A DNA stretch of 64,000 nucleotides from Dipetalonema caudispina (taxonomy: Eukaryota > Nematoda > Chromadorea > Rhabditida > Onchocercidae): NCBI GenBank assembly GCA_013365325.1, contig JABVXV010000111.1, positions 62,001-126,000 of the forward strand, read 5' to 3'. The notes under the pieces are model-generated. The model was not told the DNA's origin. It saw only the letters and a list, made by a program, of their open reading frames with translations, and did no database searches. Positions 1-13,046 of the stretch are shown here, piece after piece. Made by a program: the position numbers and the translations under genes. The first letter of the stretch is position 1, and each line of letters starts with the position of its first letter.

Positions 1-3000
1 AAGAACAGTGCTTTGAGTACTCCAACTTGATGTCATGTATGAGAAACGATGATTAAATAATGCCAAAAGACCTGCGGAATTACTGGTCGTCGAGTTCGGT
101 GAAGTTTTATCTGTATAAATGACAGAAAAATATAAAACTAGGAAGTGAATCGAAACTACAGGAAACTGAATAATTTTTATAAAGTCAGGACTAAGAATTT
201 GTTATATTTAACAAAAATGCAACCTAAAGTGCGCGCCACAGATGGTTCACTTCGTTGGCTCGTTTTATCAGCAAATTCAACTTCAACAACGGCTCGATAT
301 TCCGTAGAAGGTGTTAAATTACTTAAATTGGTCATCGAAAATGAACTGTTCAATCGCATCTGAAACATTGCAGTTTAACTTCAAGAAAGTAGCTATGAGT
401 GGTATTAACAGATATGTTTCTTATGATTCCAAACTATTTCGAAGATTTAAAACTTTTCGAACTTTGTATCAAATCTAATGTGAAATTACCGTATGGGTGT
501 AGTCTTCATCAGAAGCACTAGCATATGAAATGAGAAAAGTTTCGGGAGATCTTATGTAGTTCGGAGCAGTATAATTCCAATGCAGCTGAAGAACGGTATC
601 CGAAATTGCAGAAAAGAAGGTAATATTAACTTGTGCATTGATTTCGTCACCACTTTCGGATGCTTGTTCAATCTTAAGCCAATCGGTAGGTGGACTTGAT
701 ATAACTTTCTGATCCAACATTGTCGCTAAAACCCGGAATTGGTATCTGAAATGCGAATTTTTCATAATTTATGGCCAAAAGTTCGTTGTACATTAGGAAT
801 TTCTGTAAATCTATTCAAAATCGAATAATACGACTGTTACCGTTTCATCAGTACAAATAACTTTCCTTATGTGATGAAAATTGGAAGCCAAGAAGTCACT
901 TTAAGGTTTCCAATGTCTCGATGTTCAGTAGTTTCGATTTTTAAATCTTCCAAGATTCTTTTCCCTTATGTTGGAGACCGCTATTCAGATCAGTGGTTAG
1001 TAAAATGACTTGCACTTAAATGCAGTCCTATAGTTTTCTTTTAAACTTGGAGAAAAAAAATAAACAAAATAACCTAACCTATTTCCGGGAAGCAATGTTT
1101 TGATAGTAACAGCGCGCACATGTCCGTCTACCACATCACCTATGATCCATTTCTTGTCATCACTTTCAGCTCGAAATTCAATTTGAAATGAGGTGATTTT
1201 GTTTAGAAATGAATAACTTTTGGGTAGTGACCATAGCACTCGCACATTTCTTCCGGAAATGAACGCTCGCGGCACATCTATTGAAAGTTCCCTCGATCCA
1301 CCAGTTTTCGACTGCAGTTTGTTCTTCCCCTCGAACACTTGCAGTTTAATTTTTCATTTGAAATTAAGGAAATCCAAATAACTTATTTCAAATTCAAAAA
1401 GTTCAAATCAAAAAGGTAGATAGATGTCGGGAAATAATGAACAGAAATTGTAAATTCCCATTATTGCATGACAAATGAATACACATGAATTGCCTGTTGT
1501 TGAAAGCTCATGCAATTTAAGCAACATAGATTGAAATTCGTCTTTTGAGTATTTAAGTACTTTAAGGTGTAATTTGAAAGAACTGAACCTCTTCTTCTTC
1601 ATACTGCGCAACAGCAGCATTATCAGATAGGATATTCCTTACACCTTGATTTTCTGCTCCACTCTCTTTTTTATCTTGTAAAAGCACTTCTTTCGCTGGA
1701 ATTTTTTTTTAGTTTTAAAAATTTCCAAGGATAGATTTCACAAATCTAAAAAGTAACACGATTTGAAATGAAGCAAAACTTTGGTTAATTTAAAAAATAA
1801 TTTACGAATGATTTTTAGGTAGGCACTGGAACGTGTCATACGATTTGTGTTATCAGTTACTTCACATGTGTACCACCCTTCATCTTCTAGTTGTACATCG
1901 GAAATTTGCAAACTTGCTGTTCCAACCAATCGGATACGTTTTTTTCCAATTAGTGCCATACGTTTGCCATCTGAATTTGATAAATTTAAAATTGGAAAGC
2001 GAAGTTGGGCAAATTCGACAGATATTATTTCATTTGAACTAGATGAAAAAGGATCCGTTCCACTTATCCCTTTCAATTTGAAGACAAAGACCTTAACAGA
2101 ATTCAATTTTGATTTATAACAGTATCCAATTTAAATTATTACAATTACTCAAAATTGAACAAACCTTTGGTCCAAATGGTCTTAGTTGTTCGTGGTACCA
2201 CTAAGCAAACCATTTGCGCTGTTTCACCAACTGTCTTGGTAGAATTTTCTGGTCCTTGTAAAATTAAATTAATCTGCTGATTAACTCGATTATCAACATA
2301 CAGATTCATCGCTCGACCACGTTCCAAGCCATTCCCGTATACCTCCGCTTCATCCATTGCTGGACGTGAAATACACTGTAATATGGTAGCTGGGGCATTT
2401 TATTATTGAATACGAAGGCACCGGCAGACTGACCTAAACCCCATTGGAAATGTGAACGTACCTGTACACTGCCTGATAATGCAACACTGGAAGTCAATGT
2501 GGCATTTATCGGATTTGTAAAGAAATTAGTATGTGGTGGAACACCAAGCTTATCCATTGCATCAATCAGTGCTAACCCATTCATATACACCATCGGGATC
2601 TCGTAATGTAAATTTAGCGCTAAACAACTCAGCTGAAATTGGGAAATTTCCGATCAAAAAGTATTTTCAACTCAAAACATCGGAAAGTATCGAAAAATAG
2701 TTTATGAGTACTATTTCTAAAGCAATGAAACATATAAATGTAATTATTCAAAAAAAAAAAGAAGAAAATTAAATCTAATTCGAAATATAAACAATGAATC
2801 TTGAGTGGAACAACTCAATCTAGAACCACTTTTAGTTAAAATATTTCTCGAAATTACAACAAATTTTAGAAGAATAATTGGTGAAAGCAAAAACGTTTGA
2901 AAAAATTTTGTTTACCTTCCAGCTCTTATCTGCAGCAAGTTGTCCCAACATAAGCTGTACATCAGTTGGTGCATGCACCCGTAAATTGTAATAAACTTTA

Positions 3001-5457
3001 GGAAATTCAACCGTAGCATGAGAAAACAGCGCCATACTTTCACAAATGTAAATACCAGTATCTGCTTCATTTACTTGTAGAATTTGCAAATTGCCCCAAA
3101 TTTGACGCAGTCGTGTTTTCTCGCTGCTCACTGATATTTCTGTTTCTCCCGGATATAGCTATAGATTAATTTAAAAAATAATTAAACATGAAAAAGTTCG
3201 CACTGGTGACAACTCTTTTTTTTTAACTAGATTTAGCATTTTCACACCTTTTAATCGTTAAAGTGACTCATTTTCAATCCTGCAGTGGAAAGCAATGAAA
3301 ATTATGAAAAGTATTCAAGAGATTACCCTTGTCCAAATAATCTTTGCAGATGTGACGATGCACTCCAGAAGCGCTGTTTGTCCCTTGACAACATCAATAA
3401 CAATGGGTCCACTGACTGAGGATGATGTTACAGGATAAACAAGTACAGGTTTAATACTGTTGTACCTTTTTGCCAGTACCTGCATAATGAATAATAAGGC
3501 GAAAGTTAGGAATCGTAGTAACAAAAAACTTCATTTCAAACATATGCACGTATTAAGAATAAGGTAAACTGAAAGAAATGTGCAAATAATTAGAGAATTG
3601 AGTAATACCAAGTCTAAATGTGCAGTTATTATGATCACTTCAAGTTTATTGAAGAGATGACCTTTCCGAAAATCTCCTGATTTCTTATCATTTCATACAT
3701 ATAATTAAACCAAAATGACTTACAAGCATACACTTTAGAAATATTAAAAATAGTAGAACCCACCTCTAATTTAACAAAATGCTGTGACTTTCGTGTTTGA
3801 TTGGTAAATGTATTACGAACAACACAATAATAATTGCCTGAATCTGACAACTTTGACAAAGGTATTTGCATACCAGACGATGTCGAGAGATATCTTTCAT
3901 CACCTACAGAATGAATATGACTTGTAAAAACTCATATTTCTTATGGTATCAGTTTCTATAGCTTTCTTAAACATTTCCTCACTAGCGAGGATCGGAAACC
4001 TGCACATTAATAACAACCACAACTGTAAACAATAGAGAAATCATCAGAACTAACTTTAATTGTTTTGTATATCTGGACATATTGTGAAATATGTCTTTGT
4101 TAATTTTAACAAATTGAAATTTTTGTTGCAGTAAGCAATCTCACTAATAACAATCCAGCATTAATTACAGAATTTGATAAAGACCACCAAAAACCTGATA
4201 CGTTTTCAAATATTCTGCTAATTAAAGCTAAATTCCATGGAAGAATAAGGAAAGTTTTTGTTCCACTGTTTACAAAATCGAAATTTCAATAACCATTTAC
4301 CCGGTATCCCCAGAAGTTTGTCAGAGCCTTCCTTCTCGAATGTTATCTCTGGAGGACCAGGAATCACATCAGGCATTCCCGAACATGGTAAACGAGCAAT
4401 CTGTCCTTGAAGTACATTCACACTCTGAACAACAAAAAGTTCAGTTATTTACTTAGTTTTAGTTATTTACTTACCTCCAATATCATTAAAATGACAACAA
4501 AAATCTAATGAAAAGATTTAATAATGTGCTTGCCATAAAGAGGTTAAGAATAGGAGATTAAACCTCTGGTGCAACTTTTTCAAATTTGGTAATCCTGGCA
4601 CGACGAAATTTTACTGGAGCGGACACAAGACGTGTATCAATATGTTTCCCATTCGACAATCGTACACCTCGTATTAGAGCTGAACATTGATAATCCCCTT
4701 CCGCATGATGCTTTCCATTTTGTATTTTCAAACTATAAGTTGAAATCGATTTTAGAATAATCAGCCAAGAAACTCATACTTTACAATGCTCTTAAACTAG
4801 CTACAATATTATTCTGTCAAGTTCTAAAATTGATTTCGCTCAAATTTAAGGGCACGATTCTAATCACTAATGAAAAAATTACGTAGGGCCATCGACCAGC
4901 AATTCGTTGCGCATATTTTCATTTTCGAGTTCCTTGATGGGTATACCATCCTTGATCCAATGTACATCGGCCATTGTTGCTCCACGCCAACCAGGCTCTA
5001 TCTGACATGACATACCAACAGCTTTACGCTTAACTAGATAGTATTGATCTGCATGCAGTATTAATCGCGGTAATTTGAAGATTCCTAAATTGCTGGTGTG
5101 ATCAATCTTAAATGTGTTTATAACAAATTTTAACTAGTTAAATTTACCTTTAATTCATGGGAATATTATTTTTATAAATGACGATTAAACTGCTGAGTTC
5201 TCTGACCGTTGTTATAGATATATGAAATAAGGAAATTTTTTTTCTAATACAGGAATTTCTATTACGGTTTACGTGAAATAGCCTCAAACTATATTTTTAT
5301 CAAAATCATTTTTCATGTCTAAACTTGCTCAGGAAGATAAGAGTTCACATAACAAAAATCTGCGAAAAATAAACTTACTATTTTCCGAAAAAACAAGAGA
5401 CATCTGGTTTATAAGTAGCAGAATTACTGAATAGTATTTGTACATCAAGCCGCACAT
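1..5457 (-). CDS. rig-4: Sidekick-like Ig/FN3 cell-adhesion protein, 5' part (runs off left edge)
   Basis: Predicted surface adhesion protein. Exons, in transcript order: 5457-5379, 5084-4883, 4732-4564, 4424-4301, 3903-3764, 3479-3327, 3158-2916, 2632-2165, 2069-1806, 1695-1645, 1337-1079, 745-490, 359-224, 110-72. All join in phase if one missing base near 2398 is allowed. The first exon opens with MCGLMYKYYSVILLLINQ, a plausible signal peptide, and its phase fits the next exon. Five Ig-like domains follow, with F-strand cysteines in GDYQCSAL, SGNYYCVV, TGIYICES, ATILQCIS and EGWYTCEV. A short linker leads into two fibronectin-III domains, for example RNVRVLWSLP with TEYRAVVEVEF. More FN3 repeats and a membrane segment are expected beyond position 1. 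The domain order and the Ig1-Ig3 spacing resemble sidekick (RIG-4); another IgCAM is possible, so the symbol is tentative. The region upstream is a long spacer shared with the divergent kinase gene. Confidence 0.68.
2398..2401 (-). other. Apparent 1-bp frameshift in Ig4 exon (TTTT run)
   Basis: Inside exon 2632-2165 the reading frame that gives Ig4 up to AGAFVFNNK runs into a different frame, while the neighbouring frame resumes with NAPATILQCISRP, a clear Ig F-strand. One additional T in the TTTT run (A on the coding strand) would join them. The later exon also fits only in the second frame: the downstream junction at 2165/2069 needs a one-base remainder. It is either an assembly or sequencing error in a homopolymer or a real allele that breaks the gene. 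Confidence 0.75.
5379..5457 (-). other. First coding exon with signal peptide of the sidekick-like gene
   Basis: This 79-nt exon is too short and too intron-bounded to stand out as an open frame. It starts with ATG at 5457, encodes about 26 residues with a hydrophobic core (SVILLLINQMSLVF), and ends at a strong donor, ATA|GTAAGT. It leaves one base over, which completes an Arg codon with the first two bases of the exon at 5084. Signal peptide plus matching phase is the reason for choosing this start. Confidence 0.6.
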
Positions 5458-8400
5458 CAAATTCGAATACTTGAGGTAAGGGATACAGAATAAATGAAAA
5501 ACGGGTTGGAATTTATTGACAGTTTAATTTGCTGCTTGATTCCATTGCTTCCTGTTCTTTCATGAATGAAAACATCTTTGTCTATCGTTTCCAGCTGTTA
5601 CAACAATTTTAATAATCGGTCTTGTGTCACCTTCCCATCATATATCAAACTTCCTACATTAGAGCACTCTGAAAAAAAAAATTATTCTGATATATTTCAC
5701 ACAAGGAGTGAACTAATTCGACGATGAAAGGCGGATGAACTTTAACTTCTAAAGAAAATTTTATGTTTGCTTCGTCTTTCTTGTCATCAAGTTAATCATG
5801 GGTTAATCGATTTACCTATCTGGTCAATCAAAAAAGAGCCAGTGCTATATGAAATGTAACCGGTGCCATCTAATGCGTCAAGCAAATTGCTGATTTTACT
5901 AACAATGAAAAGAATATTCCTGAAAATGTTCAGGACTGGACAAAAAAGAAATGATGAGAGTACCTCCCTTTTCGCACAATATAATGCAGTACAATTATTC
6001 GCAGTGCCACATAGTCCGATGAATATAAAATTCCGGGAAAAAACTTCCAGAAAAAGTATAACGCTTACAAAATGCGCTCTTCGACATAGTCAGCAACTTT
6101 AATCAATGAAATTAGCATTTCCACACAAGATAAGCAATTTCACATAAATCAAAGGAACCGTTGGTAGTGAGCGTATCTATTTAACAACGCCTTCCAACTG
6201 CTGAAAATGAGGAATGTAAAACGAAGCCAAAGAACAACTTAGACAGCCCGACGAAATGAGAAAGTACAATAATGGTATCAGGGTACGTAATGACTTAAAT
6301 TATTGCAGTTCGATATTCTCGGCTTACTTGTCAATATAAATTACAAATATAGTTCTAATAATTTGAAAGAAAAATAATTTCCGAACTACGGAAATTAAGA
6401 TTTCTTTCATTTTGTCCAGGATATCAGGTATTTTAGAAAGAGAAGAAAAATCGTAGCCATCATGCCCATGAAATGACAAACATTTCAGTGGCTATAAAGA
6501 GGAGACACAAATACTGAATGGTTTTCTTTTAAATTTTTTCGTTTTTACATATTTCAAAATATATATATCGCGCTGTTATTGCATTCCATTTATTGCTTAT
6601 TCATCACATTTTTTCTTAGCAGACATCCCAGGAAAACTTGGATGGATTTAAAAAGGCAACTTATAGATCGATCCCTACTTAAAATGACTATAAGCCAGCA
6701 AGCATACTGCTTCTCCCGCAAAAATCAGACTATTCATTCTGGTAAGGAATAAGTGATAACAAGAAAATCATACAAAGAATTTCTTTCCTATTAATTGGAT
6801 GTAATACACATATGACCTGAAGACCAAATCATCATCGGTACGTTACTTTCCAGAAAAAGGTAACAGGAAGAGGAATATAAAAGCATAATATGACAATAGC
6901 AACACCAAAAAGATTTCTTTGTAGAATAGATGGAATAATCTCAATGAAGGAAATCGATGGTTAGAGATCAAAGTTGAACGATAATAACTAAACCTTAAAC
7001 TAGTGGAGTAGTAATACCACGATAGAGTGAGAATGAATTTTTGTGTGATATGTTGAAGTGTTAAAGTAAGTGAATAAAAACGATCTACTATAAATGACTA
7101 TCTTCCCCTGTAACTGAAGAAAAGTTCGCAACTTTCGTTCTGTTTCAAACCAGCACTTTACAATAACAAACTACACTGATCTGTTCAAAATTTCCATTCT
7201 TCTTGAATGCCTGTATGTAGTAAGCGAGAACGAGAATCTCCACTTCAGAAATTTTCAAATGAAAATATTCCAGAAATTTTAAACCGAACTAAAATTCCAT
7301 GGGATATCAAAATATTTTAGTAAATCAATATCAATCAGTATCGCAATCAGTATTCATTACTACTTTATTTCAAATGCAATCTATTCTGCCTTATTCGAAA
7401 AAAAAAACAAGCAAAAATGAAGTCCTCATAATTGACCCATTGAAGATGTGGACAATCGTCTCTTCAAAGTTAACTATTAAGAATTCTCGGAGAACAGACG
7501 TACGTGATGAAGACACTTATCAGTTGGATATATAAGAGGAAGGCTCAGAAGATTCAAAGAGACAAGCGAAACATTCCGCAGACCAAACTGCATAAATAAC
7601 CTTTTCGCCCTTTTCTCAACCTCATCTTCCTTTCTTGGTGCATGTAAATAAAGTCGGAACGAAGAGGTTGGAATTATTGGTTGGTAAAGAATGTTTAGTG
7701 AAGTCGTGAAGAGTTAAAAGGCTGAAGTTATAGATAAAAGATATACAACCCAATGTGAAGGTTAGTCTCTTGCTATCATGATACGAATCAATGGCCTTAC
7801 TGATGGAAAATATTTTCCTGGTCACTGACAATTAGACAAATTGCATTATTATTCGTGGGTCACTACAAATATCTATTCGTCTAGCTTTATTAAGACAAAC
7901 GTTACATATTATATGAGGAATCCATTTTACCATCAAAGAAAGCAAATGATTTACCTGATAATACTCGAGCTATCTCACTAATTTCTTTGCAGATGGTGAG
8001 AAATTTAGAAATTTAAGAAGGATATGATTGTTAATCTCAAAGTGGGCCGCAAATTTACAGAGAGTAAACTTCATCACTTTAGAATATCAGCTTCAGCTGA
8101 TTAGGAAAGTGTTGAGCAGATGTCGCTTGCTAGGAAAGCAAATTTCACCAAGCAGTTCATGAAATCTTCGAAGTATTAAACTTCTTATTTTTTTAACTTT
8201 ATGATTTTACATCATTAGAATGAAATGGCACAAAGAAACGCCAAAACAATGACAGTTCAGCGATGGTATCACATGCATGTCGGTAGTTCATCTTAACGTC
8301 TACTTGAAAGGTTTCATACGAATGCAGAGATACAGTCTGGTTGATTAGATAACTTAAATTTGAACTACATGAACGAATACACGTGAAAATATAAGATTAA

Positions 8401-11400
8401 AATATTAGAAAATTTTTAAAAAATGGGATATTACAAAGTATCTAGAACAGTTACTTAAAATACATCAATAGCAGATCTTTTAGGAAATGTTCCTGTAAAC
8501 GAATATCTTCTAAAAAGTTTTTTGAGGATGAAATGTTATTAGCATTGCTTGAGATAAGGTGATATTTGTCATAAAGTGATGTCAATACCTCCTCCCATGA
8601 CATATCAAAATCACAGTTAAATCATTCAAAGAATGAATTCTTTTAAAAAAATCATAGAGATTTTCTGGAATTTCTGAGAATAAGATAAAAACTTGAGCGT
8701 AAATCAAAATAATCGATAAAGAAAGTGATCGATTTCTGTGTTGTTCAAATGTTTTGACTTTTTAAAACATTTTAAAACACTTTTCTACATAACAGTAAAC
8801 AAGAAATAAATGAATGACTAACGCGCAACACTAACCAATTAGTTTGTCATGTTGAAAACACCTTTTGCACAACAACACACTGATCTGAAGAAATTTTGCA
8901 TTTTTCCATTATTTCCCAGTGAAGATATCCATAATTTCTAAAGATTCAAAATTTATCAAAAAAAAAAAAAAAAAGGAAAAAATCTTAAACAGCCTACATT
9001 TGTTTGATTCTAACAAAAAGTATGAATTAAAAATATATCGGCGAAAAAGAGATATGAAAATGGGAAAATGGACAAACAGTATCAAGTGATGATTTAGGGT
9101 GTTCATGCAATTGAAAGTGCATGCGATGGTGATTGGGGATTTTTTGGATAATTTTTATTGAAAGCTTTTTTTTTTCAAATTTTGGATCCATGAAAAAAAG
9201 TAGTTTATTCACAAAGAAGGAAGTAATTCATTCTTTCGCAAATATTTCGATACTATAAATTGAAAGTTTCTAACCATTGCAGAGAACATTTTATATGAAT
9301 TGTTCAATTTAAAATCGAAAACCTGAATTTCAAAATATGAATTACTTAATTGTTTTCTATATTGATATATGACTGCTACTGATAAATAAAAATAAATTTG
9401 CAGCAGGAAGACAAAAAAAAAAAAAGTAAGTGAATCTCACATTGAACTTTACGTTAAGTATGCGGTATTGACAAAGAATCGGTGTGGAAGTTCAAAGTAA
9501 TGTAAAGCTTATTAACCTGTCCACGTAAAATAAAAAGGCAGATTATTTCCGAAATATTGGCTATTTGGTAAACTAAACATTGTTGCAGACAAGATACATT
9601 CATTTAATCTACAGCTGCATTAAAGTAACATTAAAAGATTTAGATAGAAGCATAACACGATTTTCCGGGAGAAAATTGGAGTTTCATCGAAATAATTTCA
9701 GCAACAAAAAAAAAAAGAAGAGCGCAGAGAGAAGTTTAGAAAGCGATTTTAAGGTATTTATTGCATCGATATGAATTACATATAAAACCAACGTTACAGT
9801 AACCGTTGAAAGTTCATCTATTACCATCTAAGTACAATTTAAAAAAAAAAGAAAACGATCAAAAATGTATATATATTTCATTCTCTATCCTGACACTTTT
9901 TATCCAATTATCACCCTTCCTTTCATCTTAAAGTATTTTTTGAGTAGCTGCAAAAGAATTTTTATGACCATTTAGAAAGTTGTAGTAAAGAATGTAAAAA
10001 AAAAAAGAATTTGAAAATTGTAGTAGACTAACCTACAAGCGAAACTGCTTGATAAAATTGTATGTTACAAAATATTTGACAGCGCTCGTTGTTCCACCCT
10101 AAACAATATGAAGGTAATTATTTAGTTGAGATGTCAACATTAAAATGACAGTAAAAACCAAAAATTAAGCATTCAGTTACATTTGATATGTTAAAATTTC
10201 AAAAGATAAGATGGAAATTATGGACACAGCATTAATATATGTTTCAATTAATAATTTTGAAAGATAATTTAAATGCACCTCGCAAATCAAATATGGAAAT
10301 TTTCCGAGAAAAACCAAAAAAGAAGAGATGGGAAGAAGAGCAGCACAGAAAACTTGCGAAAATGAGGAATAAAAATAAAAAGGAAGGGAGACAGAGTGTG
10401 AGATGAAAAGAGAAGTAAAGATTTGGAAGTAAAAGTATGAAATACACTGCACTAATTTAAAGAATTTTTAAGTCGGAAAATTCATGGTAATAAAAGCGAT
10501 GAATTGAAAATTTGAGGTATTGTAGGACTCTTGAAAAAGTAGAAAACAAATAATGAAAATCATTTATGTGACGTTTGGATCGCTAGAATTCCGTAACATT
10601 CCCATTCTCACAAGTATTCAAAAGTTGAGAACTTGGTAAAGTTCGAAGTTCAAAATCTAGGACTTTAAAAATAAAAGGTTCCTTTAGAGTGCTTCCCAAC
10701 CTTGGAATTGAAATAGTTTGAACTTCAGCTTACAAATACGCAGGAATATATCTGGTAACATTTTTGCTGTTTATATACTTTGTATTTAAATTATTACTAA
10801 ATCGATTTTCTTACTAGTATTCAATCGTAGAACACTAATAATGCGATTGTTCATCTAAAGTAAGCTCAATTAACTGCGTAATGTAATCTTCCATAATTGA
10901 TAGGACTTCAAAAAACTTTATTTGAATCTGCTCACTGCATCCGAAATTTTATTACTACACTGAATTTGGTTAAACACAATTTTGTTGGGCAATCCAATTT
11001 GTGGAAGAGTAAATCTCGGCTGATTTATTTTATAGTTGCCGAAGAGATAACAATTTAGAATTTTTTCACAGAACAAACACTTTTCCCTTTGTACGCCTTA
11101 TTCGAATCAAGGACAAAAATAGATCTTCTGTTGCTTCTGAAACATCGGAAAAATTTTGTCAAGATATAACATCTACTTGTGCAGGAGGAAATGTTAGTGC
11201 AAAGAAGTACAAAATAAACATTAAGAAAAGATGGGTCCAAACTATCACAATTTCATAGTTGTACCGCATTGGTTTTCGGCTATACAAGGCCATAATCAAA
11301 AAATTATACAATACCCAAGCATATTGATAACCTATACATTTTCGACAACATGAATCTCAAAAAAATAGGAGATAAATTCCAGACAGGCAAAATGCATTCC

Positions 11401-12959
11401 TGTCATCAAAAGACTAATACTGTATGCAAAAATAACAATCTGATGTTAATATAAAGGGCCTTAAAGGAATCAAAAACAGCTCGAGCTTAAAAGTCGAGAA
11501 AGCGTTCACTGCTAATATATTCGTTTTATAAACTTCAAAAATTCAATTTTAGTAATACCTTCAGAAAATTTAATGTTATGAGGCAAAACAGAAAAGAAAA
11601 TGTAAAATAACGGAGAAGCAATCTGTTTGCAAATGCAGATACATGGGTTAAATATGAATTCATAAATGTTCATTACTCCATTCCATATTCAAATTGAATT
11701 TTAATGCATACCCGAAAATAACCAATTGGTTTTTTTCCATATTATGCCGAACACGTTAATTCAGCTGACGTTAACTCAATGATATAAAGCAAATTAAATG
11801 TGCAATGCAGTGCAAAAAATATTATGCAAAAAAAAGAAAAAAAAAATTATTAAATGTTATATGAATATGGTTGTTCAATCCAAATGAACACCATTACTGA
11901 TGGAGAATTCTCCTCATAGCTGAGTTTCTACAATTTTTGATCCATTACTTGAGACAATACACTTTACCAAAATATCCGAAAAAAGTTTGGAGACTGCATG
12001 GAACATTGACTTCCCTATTTAAATTTTCAAACATCCCAAATGAACAAAGCTAAACTGTGCCGCATAAAACAGAAAAGTTTGCAAAAGAGAAATGCACAAA
12101 AGAGTACAAGGGGGAAAAAAAAAACAAAAAAACATCGGTCATTATTCACTTTAAAGAAAAGAGGAAAGAGATACGTGAAGCGGTTTTGTAAAGTGACGAA
12201 AGTGATCATGTGGCAATGATGGCAATGATTCGCCTTTCATTGCATTCCTCTTCAACTTCCCTCTCGTCTTTATTTTCACAAAAACAGAAAATGATGAGCA
12301 GATTGTTAATTTTTTCTCTTTGCTCCAAATAATTTTTGAGAAAATTTGTGTAAAATATCATTAGTGTATGCTGTGGAAAATTTCACCTCAACAACACATG
12401 TTTAAAAATGAATAGATGATAAGGGAAAATTTTTGATAAATACTCCTGTATTCTTGAAGGAATTTTGTTGTTCATTCCATTGGCTGAAAACTCACTTAGG
12501 AATCTGAGTTTCGTATTCTGCTAAATATGGTAGCAATAAAGCTCCTCAATTTTAAACATATTTCAATGTTACAGTTACTTCAGCTATGTTATTAAATCTT
12601 TTAAAAGCTCAAACTTCATCAAATCGATTATGGGCATAAAGCTTTGTAAAACATGCATGCTGCAATGGATAGTTTCATTTATTATTCATACATAAGAAAC
12701 ATTGGGTCCTCAAATAAATGATTTAACTTCGAAATGAAATAAAGTTTATTTTGTTCATGGTAATCCTAAAAATAGGGAATAAGAATTGGAAATTCAAATT
12801 AAACCGGATAACTACGAAAAGCCTTGTTATGAATTTTAGAATCACCAGCCCTCTGTTATAAAAATGTTACATTTTGAATTATAGCGGTATGTAACACAAC
12901 TCATTGCACTGAACCGAAATTGTACATCAACAGTCAGCTGATATGATTGAGTTAAGGAG

Positions 12960-12960
<1 letters not shown>
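5458..12960. other. Divergent spacer, left part; no gene seen
   Basis: AT-rich sequence with scattered poly-A/T runs of 9-14 bases. Open frames here are short, low in complexity and lack splice-linked neighbours or recognisable motifs. It lies upstream of the sidekick-like gene (minus) and the receptor kinase gene (plus), so promoters and untranslated exons of both may be in it, but I cannot place any. Confidence 0.6.
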
Positions 12961-12961
<1 letters not shown>

Positions 12962-13032
<71 letters not shown>

Positions 13033-13046
13033 TGTGTACGTATGTG
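12962..13046. repeat. (TG)n microsatellite
   Basis: About 30 uninterrupted TG units from 12962, followed by a slightly broken TG tract to about 13046. The Val/Cys and His/Thr runs predicted from both strands are products of this repeat, not proteins. Confidence 0.95.

Noticed and set aside
5379..5520. A longer frame reading VFEFDVRLDVQILFSNS at the same place as the signal-peptide exon
   Set aside because: Its phase creates a stop at the junction with the next exon; the alternative frame gives a signal peptide and fits.
7299..7535. 78-codon plus-strand open frame
   Set aside because: Begins in a Gln/Ser-rich local repeat and has no family motif or neighbouring exons.
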